Below are positions 9,019 to 16,633 of a DNA stretch of 64,000 nt, piece after piece. A program made the position numbers and the translations under genes. Numbering within the stretch: position 1 is the stretch's first letter; the number at the start of each line of letters is the position of its first letter. Source of the stretch: Streptomyces sp. NBC_00691 (GTDB lineage Bacteria; Actinomycetota; Actinomycetes; Streptomycetales; Streptomycetaceae); NCBI RefSeq assembly GCF_036226665.1, contig NZ_CP109007.1, positions 2,458,501 to 2,522,500 on the forward strand, given 5' to 3'. The notes beneath the pieces were generated by a model. It worked only from the letters and a program-made list of their open reading frames with translations. It did no database searches and was not told the origin of the DNA.

Positions 9019-9450
9019 GTGCACTGGACACTGGAAGTCGTCCCGGTCCCCGTCACCGACATGGACCGGGCGAAGGAGTTCTACGCCGAGAGGTGCGGCT
9101 TCACCGTCGACCTGGACGACGCGGTGGCGCCGGGCGTGCGCGTCGTGCAGCTGACGCCGCCGGGCTCGCGCTGTTCGCTCGCCCTGCTGAGCGGGATGCC
9201 GCCGATGCCGGGCACGAAGGAGATGGCCCCGGGCACCCTCCAGGGCCTCCAGTTCTGTGTGACGGACATCGAGGCGGCCCGGGCGGAGCTCGTCGGGCGC
9301 GGGGTGGAGGTCTCGGCGATCCGGCACGTGGGCGAGAAGGGCTGGGAGCCGGGCAGGGGCGGCACGTGGAACGCCTTCATGACCTTCGAGGACCCGGACG
9401 GCAACGGCTGGATGGTGCAGGAGGCCCCGTCGGAACTCACCGAGCGCTGA
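9019..9450 (+). CDS. VOC-superfamily (glyoxalase-like) protein
   Basis: The 143-residue protein has the two beta-alpha-beta-beta-beta modules of the vicinal oxygen chelate fold: VVPVPVTDMDRAKEFYAER at the start, LQFCVTDIEAARAELVGRG in the middle and TFEDPDGNGWMVQEAP at the end with the metal-ligand glutamine/glutamate region. The start is GTG at 9019 with GAGGAGAA 8 nt upstream. It follows the PPOX-family gene closely. VOC proteins include dioxygenases, lyases and resistance-binding proteins; which applies here cannot be told. Confidence 0.8.
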   Translation: MHWTLEVVPVPVTDMDRAKEFYAERCGFTVDLDDAVAPGVRVVQLTPPGSRCSLALLSGMPPMPGTKEMAPGTLQGLQFCVTDIEAARAELVGRGVEVSAIRHVGEKGWEPGRGGTWNAFMTFEDPDGNGWMVQEAPSELTER

Positions 9451-9463
9451 CGGCGCCGGGAGT

Positions 9464-10093
9464 TCACGGGACGCCGGCGGCGGCCACGTCCTCCGGCGTC
9501 CAGTGCCCCGCCGCGCCCGGCCGGGAGGCGAGATAGTCGGCCACCGCGGCGGGCCGCCAGGCCCCGGCCTCGTGGAGCCCTGCCGCGAGGTGCCGGAGAT
9601 AGGCGGCGGAGGGCGGGCGGAGCCCGTCCGCCGGCGGCATCGGCCAGGGCGCGGTGAAGGTGAGCACGGGGATCCGGTCGATGTGCCCCGGGCAGACGAG
9701 GGTCTCGTACCGTCCCGGGCCGACCTCGCAGCGGCCGGTGGCGAGGACCTCGGCCAGGTCGAGGTCGGTGCCGGGCCGCCGGTACATCTCCTGCGCGGCG
9801 ATGTCGGAGAACTGCCCGGCGGTCAGCAGGTGCGCGACTCCCCACGCGGTGCCGTCCGTGTCCGGGTCGTAGAACGCCAGGCCGCCGGTCCACACGGCCG
9901 ACTCGGCCGCGAAGTACACCTGGCCGTCCAGCTCGACGGGCACGGACCGGTCGGGACCACGCGGGTCCCGGCACCCTGGCAACTCCCGGGCACCGGGGTC
10001 CGGCCGGCCTCCGGCGAGATACCGGCGGAGGCGTTCGGCGTGCATGTTGGAGCCGTAGGCGGCGTACCAGACGCGGGGACGGGGTTCCGTCAT
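9464..10093 (-). CDS. gamma-glutamylcyclotransferase-fold protein
   Basis: The 209-residue product begins TEPRPRVWYAAYGSNMHAER. The Y-x-A-Y-G-S-N substrate-binding loop is the signature of the GGCT/AIG2 fold. Further elements are VYFAAESAVWTGGLAFYDPD and a GVAHLLTAGQF strand, then RYETLVCPGHIDRIPVLTFT. Homologues in Streptomyces are often loosely labelled 'histone deacetylase', but nothing here resembles that fold. GGCT enzymes cleave gamma-glutamyl amines or dipeptides to pyroglutamate; the substrate here is unknown. It converges with the VOC gene with a 13-nt gap. Confidence 0.7.
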   Translation of the reverse strand: MTEPRPRVWYAAYGSNMHAERLRRYLAGGRPDPGARELPGCRDPRGPDRSVPVELDGQVYFAAESAVWTGGLAFYDPDTDGTAWGVAHLLTAGQFSDIAAQEMYRRPGTDLDLAEVLATGRCEVGPGRYETLVCPGHIDRIPVLTFTAPWPMPPADGLRPPSAAYLRHLAAGLHEAGAWRPAAVADYLASRPGAAGHWTPEDVAAAGVP

Positions 10094-10127
10094 GGGACCC
10101 GACGCTAGCGCGGACGGTCCGTCACAC

Positions 10128-10622
10128 CTAGAACCCCAGAGAGAAGTGCCGGAGCCGCTCGTCCTCCGCCACGCACGGCATCCCGGCGGCCTCCATCACC
10201 CGGTGGGACGCCGGATTGTCCAGGTCGGCGTCGCCCTTCACGCCGGAGACGCCGGCCCGCCGGGCGATCTCGAGGAGCGCGCGAAGCGCCTCGGCGGCGT
10301 ACCGGTTGCCCCGCGCGGCGGGCACGAGCCCGTACCCCACGGTGACGAACCCGATCTCGTCGGGCGGTCCGTGGAACCCGATCCCCCCGACGGTGACGCC
10401 GCTCTCCGCGAGCTGTATCGCGTACGGCCGGAACACCCCCGGGTCACCGCGCTCGGCGACCCCCCGCAGAAAACCGGTGGCCGAGCGGACGTCACCGTCG
10501 CCGGGATACCCCTCGCCCCACAGATCCCCGGCGCCGGACTCCCGGGCGACGATGCGCTCGGCGTCGGGGACGGTCAGCGGGTGGAGCAGGAGCCGCTCGG
10601 TGGCGACGGATTCGATCTTCAC
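10128..10622 (-). CDS. GNAT-family N-acetyltransferase
   Basis: A 164-residue RimJ/RimL-type acetyltransferase starting with GTG at 10622. Motifs: TERLLLHPLTVPDAERI at the N-terminus, GFVTVGYGLVPAARGNRYAAE containing the acetyl-CoA pyrophosphate loop (here R-G-N-R-Y-A), and the closing helix DNPASHRVMEAAGM. It would transfer acetyl from acetyl-CoA to an amine; the acceptor is unknown. It lies between the GGCT-like gene and glnA2, all on the minus strand, but gaps of about 35 and 115 nt do not prove an operon. Confidence 0.85.
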   Translation of the reverse strand: MKIESVATERLLLHPLTVPDAERIVARESGAGDLWGEGYPGDGDVRSATGFLRGVAERGDPGVFRPYAIQLAESGVTVGGIGFHGPPDEIGFVTVGYGLVPAARGNRYAAEALRALLEIARRAGVSGVKGDADLDNPASHRVMEAAGMPCVAEDERLRHFSLGF

Positions 10623-10738
10623 CGGGGCAGTGTGAACGGACCGCCGGCCCCGGGCAACGCATTATCCGCACACGAACGGGCGAGCACCGGGCGACACCCG
10701 GCACCCGCCCGGAGGACTCTGCCCGCCGCGCCCTGCAC

Positions 10739-12100
10739 CTACAGCACCGGCAGGTTCTTCCGCAGTTCGAAGGCGGTGACCTCGGAGCGGTACTCCTCCC
10801 ACTCCTGCTTCTTGTTGCGGAGGAAGAAGTCGAAGACGTGCTCTCCCAGCGTCTCCGCCACCAGTTCGCTCTTCTCCATCAGGGCGATCGCCTCTCCCAG
10901 GTTCTGCGGGAGCGGTTCGATGCCCATCGCCCGTCGTTCCGCGTCCGAGAGGGCCCAGACGTCGTCGTCGGCGCCGGCCGGGAGTTCGTAGCCCTCTTCG
11001 ATGCCCTTGAGGCCGGCGGCGAGGAGGACCGCGTAGGTGAGGTAGGGGTTCGCGCCGGAGTCGATGGAGCGGACCTCGACGCGCGAGGAGCCCGTCTTGC
11101 CCGGCTTGTACATGGGGACGCGGATCAGGGCCGAGCGGTTGTTGTGGCCCCAGCAGATGTACGAGGGGGCCTCTCCGCCCGAGCCCGCCGTGCGGGACGA
11201 GCCGCCCCAGATGCGCTTGTACGAGTTGACCCACTGGTTCGTCACGGCGGAGATCTCGCCCGCGTGCTTCAGCAGGCCCGCGATGAACGAGCGGCCGACC
11301 TTGGACAGTTGGTACTCGGCGCCCGACTCGTAGAACGCGTTGCGGTCGCCCTCGAAGAGCGACAGGTGGGTGTGCATGCCCGAGCCCGGGTAGTCCGAGA
11401 ACGGCTTCGGCATGAACGTGGCCTGCACGCCCTGCTCCAGCGCCACCTGCTTCATCACCAGGCGGAAGGTCATGATGTTGTCCGCCGTGGAGAGGGCGTC
11501 CGCGTAACGGAGGTCGATCTCCTGCTGGCCCGGCGCGCCCTCGTGGTGGCTGAACTCCACCGAGATGCCCATCGATTCGAGCATCGTGATCGCCTGGCGT
11601 CGGAAGTCCATGCCCACGTTCTGAGGGGTGTGGTCGAAGTACCCCGAGTTGTCCGCCGGGGTCGGGCGGGTGCCGTCGAGCGGCTTGTCCTTGAGGAGGA
11701 AGAACTCGATCTCGGGGTGGGTGTAGAAGGTGAAGCCCAGGTCCGAGGTCTTGGCCAGGGCCCGCTTCAGGACGTAGCGCGGGTCCGCGAAGGACGGCGA
11801 GCCGTCCGGCATCAGGATGTCGCAGAACATCCGGGCCGTGCCCGGCGCCTCGGCCCGCCACGGCAGGATCTGGAACGTCCCCGGGTCCGGCTTGGCGATC
11901 ATGTCCGACTCGTACACGCGGGCGAAGCCCTCGATCGCGGAGCCGTCGAACCCGATGCCCTCGTCGAAGGCCTGCTCAAGCTCGGCGGGCGCCACGGCCA
12001 CCGACTTGAGGAAGCCGAGCACGTCGGTGAACCACAGACGTACGAAGCGGATGTCGCGCTCCTCGAGCGTACGGAGCACAAATTCCTGCTGCTTGTCCAT
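10739..12100 (-). CDS. glnA2: glutamine synthetase-like protein GlnA2 (gamma-glutamylpolyamine synthetase type)
   Basis: The 453-residue product has the full GSI fold: beta-grasp FVRLWFTDVLGFLKSVAV, metal-site FYTHPEIEFFLL, GMHTHLSLFEGD and the ATP/arginine loop NNRSALIRVPMYKPGKTGSS. The start at 12100 (MDKQQEF) is preferred over 12112 because AGCGAGGATGGG then lies at RBS distance. The canonical adenylylation loop with tyrosine (NLYDLP in GlnA) is replaced by ADDDVWALSDAERRAMG, so it lacks the GlnE target. Streptomyces GlnA2 (S. coelicolor SCO2241) has been reported as a gamma-glutamylpolyamine synthetase for polyamine use and detoxification; assignment to that group rests on my recognition of the sequence and its neighbourhood. 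Confidence 0.88.
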   Translation of the reverse strand: MDKQQEFVLRTLEERDIRFVRLWFTDVLGFLKSVAVAPAELEQAFDEGIGFDGSAIEGFARVYESDMIAKPDPGTFQILPWRAEAPGTARMFCDILMPDGSPSFADPRYVLKRALAKTSDLGFTFYTHPEIEFFLLKDKPLDGTRPTPADNSGYFDHTPQNVGMDFRRQAITMLESMGISVEFSHHEGAPGQQEIDLRYADALSTADNIMTFRLVMKQVALEQGVQATFMPKPFSDYPGSGMHTHLSLFEGDRNAFYESGAEYQLSKVGRSFIAGLLKHAGEISAVTNQWVNSYKRIWGGSSRTAGSGGEAPSYICWGHNNRSALIRVPMYKPGKTGSSRVEVRSIDSGANPYLTYAVLLAAGLKGIEEGYELPAGADDDVWALSDAERRAMGIEPLPQNLGEAIALMEKSELVAETLGEHVFDFFLRNKKQEWEEYRSEVTAFELRKNLPVL

Positions 12101-12199
12101 TTCCACACCCATCCTCGCTGGTCAGGCCGCCTGCTCCCACCGCCTCAGAGCACATCGGGGGGCACCTGAGCATCCCACCACATGGTTTCGCGCACGTTG

Positions 12200-12226
12200 C
12201 ACACCCATAGTGCCTGCTCGGGTGTG
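12200..12226. promoter_or_regulatory. inverted repeat in the glnA2 upstream region
   Basis: The 249-bp gap between the divergent glnA2 and small exported-protein genes contains CACACCC (12200-12206) and GGGTGTG (12220-12226) as perfect 7-bp arms around a 13-nt spacer. It sits about 100 bp upstream of the glnA2 start and could be an operator. It does not resemble a clear GlnR box, and the regulator is unknown. Confidence 0.35.
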
Positions 12227-12349
12227 ACTCAGGTAACGCGGGAAGAGCGGCGTCCGGGTGTCCGTTCGCCCCCTGGCCGCCCCTCCGTCGGTACCGAGTG
12301 GTACCCCGTTCGGCCCACGGAGCCTCCGCGCACACTACGATCTGCGCCC

Positions 12350-12769
12350 ATGGGGGCCACACGGCTCGTACGCCCGTCCCAGCACGCGCGTCCCATGGCA
12401 CTGATGAGTGCCGTGGCGACGCTCCTCGCCGCGCTCTTCTTCTGTCTGGGCGCCGGACCCGGCCCCGAGGACCATCACGCGGGCACCGGGGCGACGGCGG
12501 CGGGCAGGCCCGCGGCCACCGGCGTCACGGCCGCCCCCGCGGCCGCCCGCACCGTCGTCGAGTACATCTGCCCGTACGACCGCGGTGGCTGCTCCCTCTT
12601 CCCCGCGCTCTCCCCGGCGGTGCTCAGCGCGCCCCCGCTCGATCCGCCGCTGCACGCGGCCGACGGGCTCCCGCGCTTCGAGCCGCCGTCCGGTGACAGC
12701 GCCGCGCGCCGTTCCGGCGTCCGGCCGCGCGCGCCGGATCTGCACGTCCTTCAAGTTCTTCGGACGTGA
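12350..12769 (+). CDS. short exported or membrane-anchored protein of unknown function
   Basis: The 139-residue protein begins with MGATRLVRPSQHARPM and one hydrophobic segment (ALMSAVATLLAALFFCLGAG, residues ~17-36). A low-complexity Ala/Thr/Gly stretch follows, then a more characteristic block with two cysteines (EYICPYDRGGCSLFPALSPA). I do not recognise a named domain. The upstream TACGAT hexamer lies 8 nt before the ATG and there is no Shine-Dalgarno, suggesting a leaderless mRNA. The gene precedes DUF3105 and DUF305 genes on the same strand, so it may act with them at the cell surface. High C-C spacing conservation is inference, not shown. Confidence 0.55.
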   Translation: MGATRLVRPSQHARPMALMSAVATLLAALFFCLGAGPGPEDHHAGTGATAAGRPAATGVTAAPAAARTVVEYICPYDRGGCSLFPALSPAVLSAPPLDPPLHAADGLPRFEPPSGDSAARRSGVRPRAPDLHVLQVLRT

Positions 12770-12843
12770 CGGCGGCGGGTCTCCCGCCCCGCTCCGTCCA
12801 CCCCCGAACTCCCTCCCCCTCCCTGAAGAAGGACGACACCACC

Positions 12844-13491
12844 ATGGCCGCCAAGAGCTCCGCCAACGCCGACCGCCGCGCCCGAATAGAGGAGATGCGC
12901 CGCGCCGAGCAGGCCCGTGAGCGCCGCAACCGCCTCGTCACGATCGGCGTCTCGGGCGTCGTCGTCCTCGGTCTCGTCGGCTTCGGCACCTTCGTGCTGA
13001 TGAAGAAGTCCGACGAGCAGGACCAGAAGGACGCGGCCGCGAAGGCCCCCATCGCCGCCGAGAAGTCCTGGGACGCCAAGAAGCTCGGCCGCAACCACGT
13101 CGAGACGGCCGTGAAGTACGAGATGAAGCCGCCGGTCGGCGGTGACCACCACCCGGTCTGGATGAACTGCGACGGCGTCGTCTACAAGAAGGCCGTCGCC
13201 GAGGTGAACGCCGTGCACTCGCTCGAGCACGGCGCCGTCTGGGTGACGTACAACAAGAAGGCCGCCGCCGACGACGTGAAGAAGCTGGAAGACAAGGTCG
13301 GCAAGACCAAGTACACGCTGATGAGCCCCGTGGACGACCAGGCCGGCGCCATCATGCTGTCCGCCTGGGGCAAGCAGGTCACCGTGGACAATGCGAGCGA
13401 CCCCCGCATCGACGCCTTCTTCACCAAGTACGTCCAGGGCCCGCAGACCCCCGAGCCGGGCGCCGCCTGCACCGGCGGGATCAGCCAGTGA
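12844..13491 (+). CDS. DUF3105 membrane-anchored extracellular protein
   Basis: 215 residues. A basic, Arg/Glu-rich N-terminal helix (residues 8-29) is followed by one membrane segment (LVTIGVSGVVVLGLVGFGTF, ~31-50), and the rest should be outside the membrane. The DUF3105 pattern is clear: LGRNHVETAVKYEMKPPVGG with DHHPVWMNCDGVVY, then AVHSLEHGAVWVTYNKK. It offers conserved His and Cys residues that could bind metal. The function of DUF3105 is not established. Its stop overlaps the DUF305 start (GTGA), showing translational coupling. Confidence 0.8.
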   Translation: MAAKSSANADRRARIEEMRRAEQARERRNRLVTIGVSGVVVLGLVGFGTFVLMKKSDEQDQKDAAAKAPIAAEKSWDAKKLGRNHVETAVKYEMKPPVGGDHHPVWMNCDGVVYKKAVAEVNAVHSLEHGAVWVTYNKKAAADDVKKLEDKVGKTKYTLMSPVDDQAGAIMLSAWGKQVTVDNASDPRIDAFFTKYVQGPQTPEPGAACTGGISQ

Positions 13492-14174
13492 GCCGGATCG
13501 GCGAGGACGACGACGCCGGCGTCGACATGTCGACGGCGGCGGCGCGGCGGCCGAACCGGACGCAGTGGGCGGCGATCACCGCCGTCGCGCTCGCCCTGCT
13601 CTTCGCCGGGGGCGCCGTCACCGTCGCCTCCGCGGAGCGCGAGGAGGCGCCGCGGACGCCGTCCTCGCTCTCCGCGGACGCCGGCTTCGCCCGGGACATG
13701 GCCGTCCACCACCAGCAGGCCGTCGAGATGTCGTTCATCGTCCGGGACCGCACCCAGGACGAGGAGGTGCGCCGTCTCGCGTACGACATCGCCAACACCC
13801 AGGCCAACCAGCGGGGCATGATGCTCGGCTGGCTCGACCTCTGGGGGCTGCCCAAGATCGAGTCCGGCGTCGAGCCGATGACCTGGATGGGCATGGGCGG
13901 CTCCGGCGACACCGGCCCGCTCGACGGGGCGCTCATGCCCGGCATGGCGACCAACGCCCAGCTGGACGAGTTGCGGGCGGCCAGTGGCCGGGAGGCCGAG
14001 GTCCTGTACCTGAAGCTCATGACCGAGCACCACAGGGGCGGGGTCCACATGGCCGAGGGCTGTGTCCAGAAGTGCTCGGTGGAGATCGAGCGCGGTCTCG
14101 CGCAGGGCATGGTCGACGCCCAGAAGTCGGAGATGCTGCTGATGGCGGACATGCTGGAGAAGCGTGGCGCCTGA
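13488..14174 (+). CDS. DUF305 ferritin-like exported protein
   Basis: 228 residues, GTG start at 13488 inside the end of the DUF3105 gene. An uncleaved or cleaved signal segment (WAAITAVALALLFAGGAVTV) is followed by two DUF305 helices: GFARDMAVHHQQAVEMSFIV and LKLMTEHHRGGVHMAEG. The repeated H-H-x3-A-x2-M pattern is the family hallmark. DUF305 proteins have a ferritin-like helical bundle and in some bacteria are linked to copper. Physical coupling to DUF3105 suggests both act together in a metal- or surface-related role, which is inference. Confidence 0.85.
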   Translation: MSRIGEDDDAGVDMSTAAARRPNRTQWAAITAVALALLFAGGAVTVASAEREEAPRTPSSLSADAGFARDMAVHHQQAVEMSFIVRDRTQDEEVRRLAYDIANTQANQRGMMLGWLDLWGLPKIESGVEPMTWMGMGGSGDTGPLDGALMPGMATNAQLDELRAASGREAEVLYLKLMTEHHRGGVHMAEGCVQKCSVEIERGLAQGMVDAQKSEMLLMADMLEKRGA

Positions 14175-14196
14175 CGCCCGGCGTCGGTGAGCCACC

Positions 14197-14228
14197 GGCC
14201 CCCGTGACCCGCCGCGGTCGCGGGGGCC
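14197..14228 (+). terminator. stem-loop after the DUF305 gene
   Basis: Arms at 14197-14209 and 14216-14228 pair over 13 positions (one G-T), with a 6-nt loop. It lies 23 nt after the DUF305 stop and no T-tract follows, which is usual for Streptomyces terminators. Confidence 0.6.
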
Positions 14229-14356
14229 GTGTCGTACGCCGCCTCCCGGCGGCGGCCGGCGCGCGCCGACAAGTCGCGTCGGCCCGGCCGTGCGCCGACA
14301 ATGGGTGGGGCTCGGGGACGTACGTGTGACCACGTCCGACGAAAGGTACGCACCCC

Positions 14357-14776
14357 ATGACCACGGCGAAGGACATCATGCACCCCGGGGCCCAGTGGAT
14401 CCCGGCTCACGAGACGCTCGACCGCGCCGCGCAGATGATGCGCAACCTGAACGTCGGCGCGCTGCCCATCGCCGACGAGAACGAACGGCTCTGCGGCATC
14501 ATCACGGACCGCGACATCGTGGTCGGCTGTGTGGCCATGGGCCACGACCCCTCGAAGATCACCTGCGGCGAGATGTCGAAGGGCACCCCCCGCTGGGTCG
14601 AGTCGGGCGCGGACGTGGGTGCCGTCCTGGAGGAGATGCAGGGCCACCAGATCCGGCGGCTGCCCGTCATCGAGGAGAAGCGGCTCGTCGGCATGATCAG
14701 TGAGGCCGATCTGGCCCAGCACCTCTCGGAGGAGCAGCTCAAAGGGTTCTGCGAGAGCGTCTACGCGCCTTCCTGA
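14357..14776 (+). CDS. tandem CBS-domain protein
   Basis: 139 residues made almost entirely of two CBS motifs: KDIMHPGAQWIPAHETLDRA with LPIADENERLCGIITDRDIV, then MSKGTPRWVESGADVGAVLE with RRLPVIEEKRLVGMISEADL. CBS pairs bind adenosine nucleotides such as AMP, ATP or SAM and act as energy sensors. Stand-alone CBS proteins are common in actinobacteria, often stress-induced; partner unknown. RBS-like GAAAGG lies upstream of the ATG. The end overlaps the convergent alpha/beta-hydrolase gene by 16 nt. Confidence 0.88.
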   Translation: MTTAKDIMHPGAQWIPAHETLDRAAQMMRNLNVGALPIADENERLCGIITDRDIVVGCVAMGHDPSKITCGEMSKGTPRWVESGADVGAVLEEMQGHQIRRLPVIEEKRLVGMISEADLAQHLSEEQLKGFCESVYAPS

Positions 14777-15591
14777 CCGGAGCGGCCGGGATCCAGGATC
14801 GCGGTCGCCACCGCCTCCGGGCGGTCCTTCATGACCAGATGGCCCGACGGCACGGCCGCCTCGTAGCGGGCGCCGAGCCGCCGGGCCAGCGCGCGTTGGC
14901 GCCGTTCCCAGCGGGCCGAGCCGTCGGGGGCGGCGAGGACGGTGACGGGGAGGCCCGGCGGGAGCGGGTGCGTGGTGCGCAGGGCGAGGAGTTCGGCCGC
15001 GACGGCCCCGTAGCGGGCGTTCTCCTCCAGGGCGCCGCGCAGGACGCGTGAGGTGCGGTAGACGCGGTGGACGAGGGCGGCGGGGGCCTGGTCGTGGCGC
15101 ACGGCCGCACGGCGCACCGCGGGGCCGAGGGCGGCCGGGGCGCCGACGGCGGAGAGCACGGCGCCGAGCACCCGGGCGACGGCCTCCGGGTGCGCACCGA
15201 CGCGGGGGTGCTCCTCGACCGACGGGTCGACGAGCACGAGCGCGGCCGTCCGGTCCGGGTGGAGCCGGCCGAAGGCCTCGGCGTGGAACCCGGCGATCGA
15301 GTGCCCGACGACGGTGGCGGGGCCGGGGAGCCGCAGCGCGTCGAGGAGCGCGGCGATCCGGTGGGCCTCGCCCGCGGCGGTGGGCGGGACGGCGGCGGGC
15401 TGGGAGAGGCCGTGCCCGGGACGGTCGAAGCGGACGACCGTGCGGTGCGGGGCGAGGAGCGGGACGACCGGGTCCCAGTCGAACCAGCTCATGCCGAGCC
15501 CCGCGCTCAGGACGCAGACGGGTCCCGAGCCCGCGACGACGACGTGGTGGGCGACGCCTCCGATGCGTACGAAGGCGGGTTCCCCGGTCAT
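14761..15591 (-). CDS. alpha/beta-fold hydrolase
   Basis: 276 residues from the ATG at 15591. The fold is evident from VVRFDRPGHGLSQPA (oxyanion/strand region), the nucleophile elbow TVVGHSIAGFHAEAFG with G-H-S-I-A-G around residue 103, the acid-strand TVLAAPDGSARW and a terminal SGHLVMKDRPEAVA with the catalytic His. Substrate unknown. The start codon overlaps the stop of the upstream DUF998 gene by 4 nt (ATGA), so the two are translationally coupled. Confidence 0.85.
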   Translation of the reverse strand: MTGEPAFVRIGGVAHHVVVAGSGPVCVLSAGLGMSWFDWDPVVPLLAPHRTVVRFDRPGHGLSQPAAVPPTAAGEAHRIAALLDALRLPGPATVVGHSIAGFHAEAFGRLHPDRTAALVLVDPSVEEHPRVGAHPEAVARVLGAVLSAVGAPAALGPAVRRAAVRHDQAPAALVHRVYRTSRVLRGALEENARYGAVAAELLALRTTHPLPPGLPVTVLAAPDGSARWERRQRALARRLGARYEAAVPSGHLVMKDRPEAVATAILDPGRSGQEGA

Positions 15592-16394
15592 CGCTCCTCC
15601 TCCGGGGCGGGCCGGGACGTCGCCAGGGAGTATGCGAGGACCGCGAGCCACACCGCGACCAGGAGCACCTGGAGCCGCTGGCCGGCGCCGAGCGCCCAGG
15701 TGCCCTCGCCGCCCTCGAAGGCGGCGACGGCGGCGAGGGTCCAGACGGTGGCGGCGAGCTCCAGGGCGACGACGACCGGGCCCGTACGGGCGAGGGGCCG
15801 CCAGCGGCCGTAGCGGTGGGCGGCGACCGTCAGGGCGACGAGGGCGACGAGGGCGCCGGTCATGGCGAGACCGGAACTGACGGCATGGGCCGTATGGGTG
15901 GCGGGCACGAGCCCGGCGGTCTCGCGCGCCGCGCACCCGGGGTCGGCGGTGGCGGCGCAGCTGAGGGGGAGCCGCGAGTCGGCGACGGTGGCGGCGCCGA
16001 AGAGGGCGAGCGCGCCCCACCCGAGGAGCGCCCAGGGCTCACGGATCCGGCGCGGCCGGCCGGCCGCCGGGGTCCCCGGGTGACCGGCCTCCCGCAGGCG
16101 GGCTCGGCCGGGCACGGCCCACCCCGCGCGGCCGGCTCCCGGTGTCCCCGTCGGACCGGCACCTGGTGTCCCCGCCCGTCCCAGTACCGCCCCCGCCAGG
16201 ATCAGCGTCCCCGACAGCAGGTCGGTCGCCCGGAAGAAGGTGCCGAACGGCTGGTCCGACGCCGCCAGTTCGGAGACGTACGTCCGGACCGGGTCGAGTC
16301 CGGTGCGGAGGAGGACCTCGAGGATCCACGCGGTGTAGGCGAGCGCGCCGAGGGCCAGCAGGACGGCCGAGGCTCGCGTCACGTTTCCGGGCAT
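15588..16394 (-). CDS. DUF998 integral membrane protein
   Basis: 268 residues with about six to seven membrane segments. The N-terminal pattern GLDPVRTYVSELAASDQPFG then FRATDLLSGTLILAGAVLG is typical of DUF998. A 40-residue Gly/Arg/Pro-rich insertion (residues ~75-115) separates the second and third segments and looks low-complexity. Function of DUF998 is unknown. It is the first gene of a two-gene operon with the alpha/beta hydrolase. Confidence 0.75.
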   Translation of the reverse strand: MPGNVTRASAVLLALGALAYTAWILEVLLRTGLDPVRTYVSELAASDQPFGTFFRATDLLSGTLILAGAVLGRAGTPGAGPTGTPGAGRAGWAVPGRARLREAGHPGTPAAGRPRRIREPWALLGWGALALFGAATVADSRLPLSCAATADPGCAARETAGLVPATHTAHAVSSGLAMTGALVALVALTVAAHRYGRWRPLARTGPVVVALELAATVWTLAAVAAFEGGEGTWALGAGQRLQVLLVAVWLAVLAYSLATSRPAPEEER

Positions 16395-16633
16395 AGTGGG
16401 TCTGACGCTACGGCGTGCGGGAGGGTTGCCGGTGCCCGGGGTGGATCCGGCGCGGTTCCGCCGGTTCGTGAGTGGTCGTCATGGTGACCATGATCGATCG
16501 GGCGGGACGGGGGCGCACGCCGGGCGGCGGGGACGTGCGCGGGCAGGCGCGAGGCGGGTGCGGCGGGCCGCGCGGGACGGTTTCCGGGCCCTTTCCCAGG
16601 ACATCGCGTCGGTCTGACGATTACACTGGCCGA

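Noticed and set aside
9464..10093. Histone deacetylase label for the GGCT-like protein
   Set aside because: No zinc-deacetylase motifs; the YAAYGSN loop is of the GGCT fold.
10838..12169. Long plus-strand frame opposite glnA2
   Set aside because: Same artefact; the minus-strand protein has all GSI motifs.
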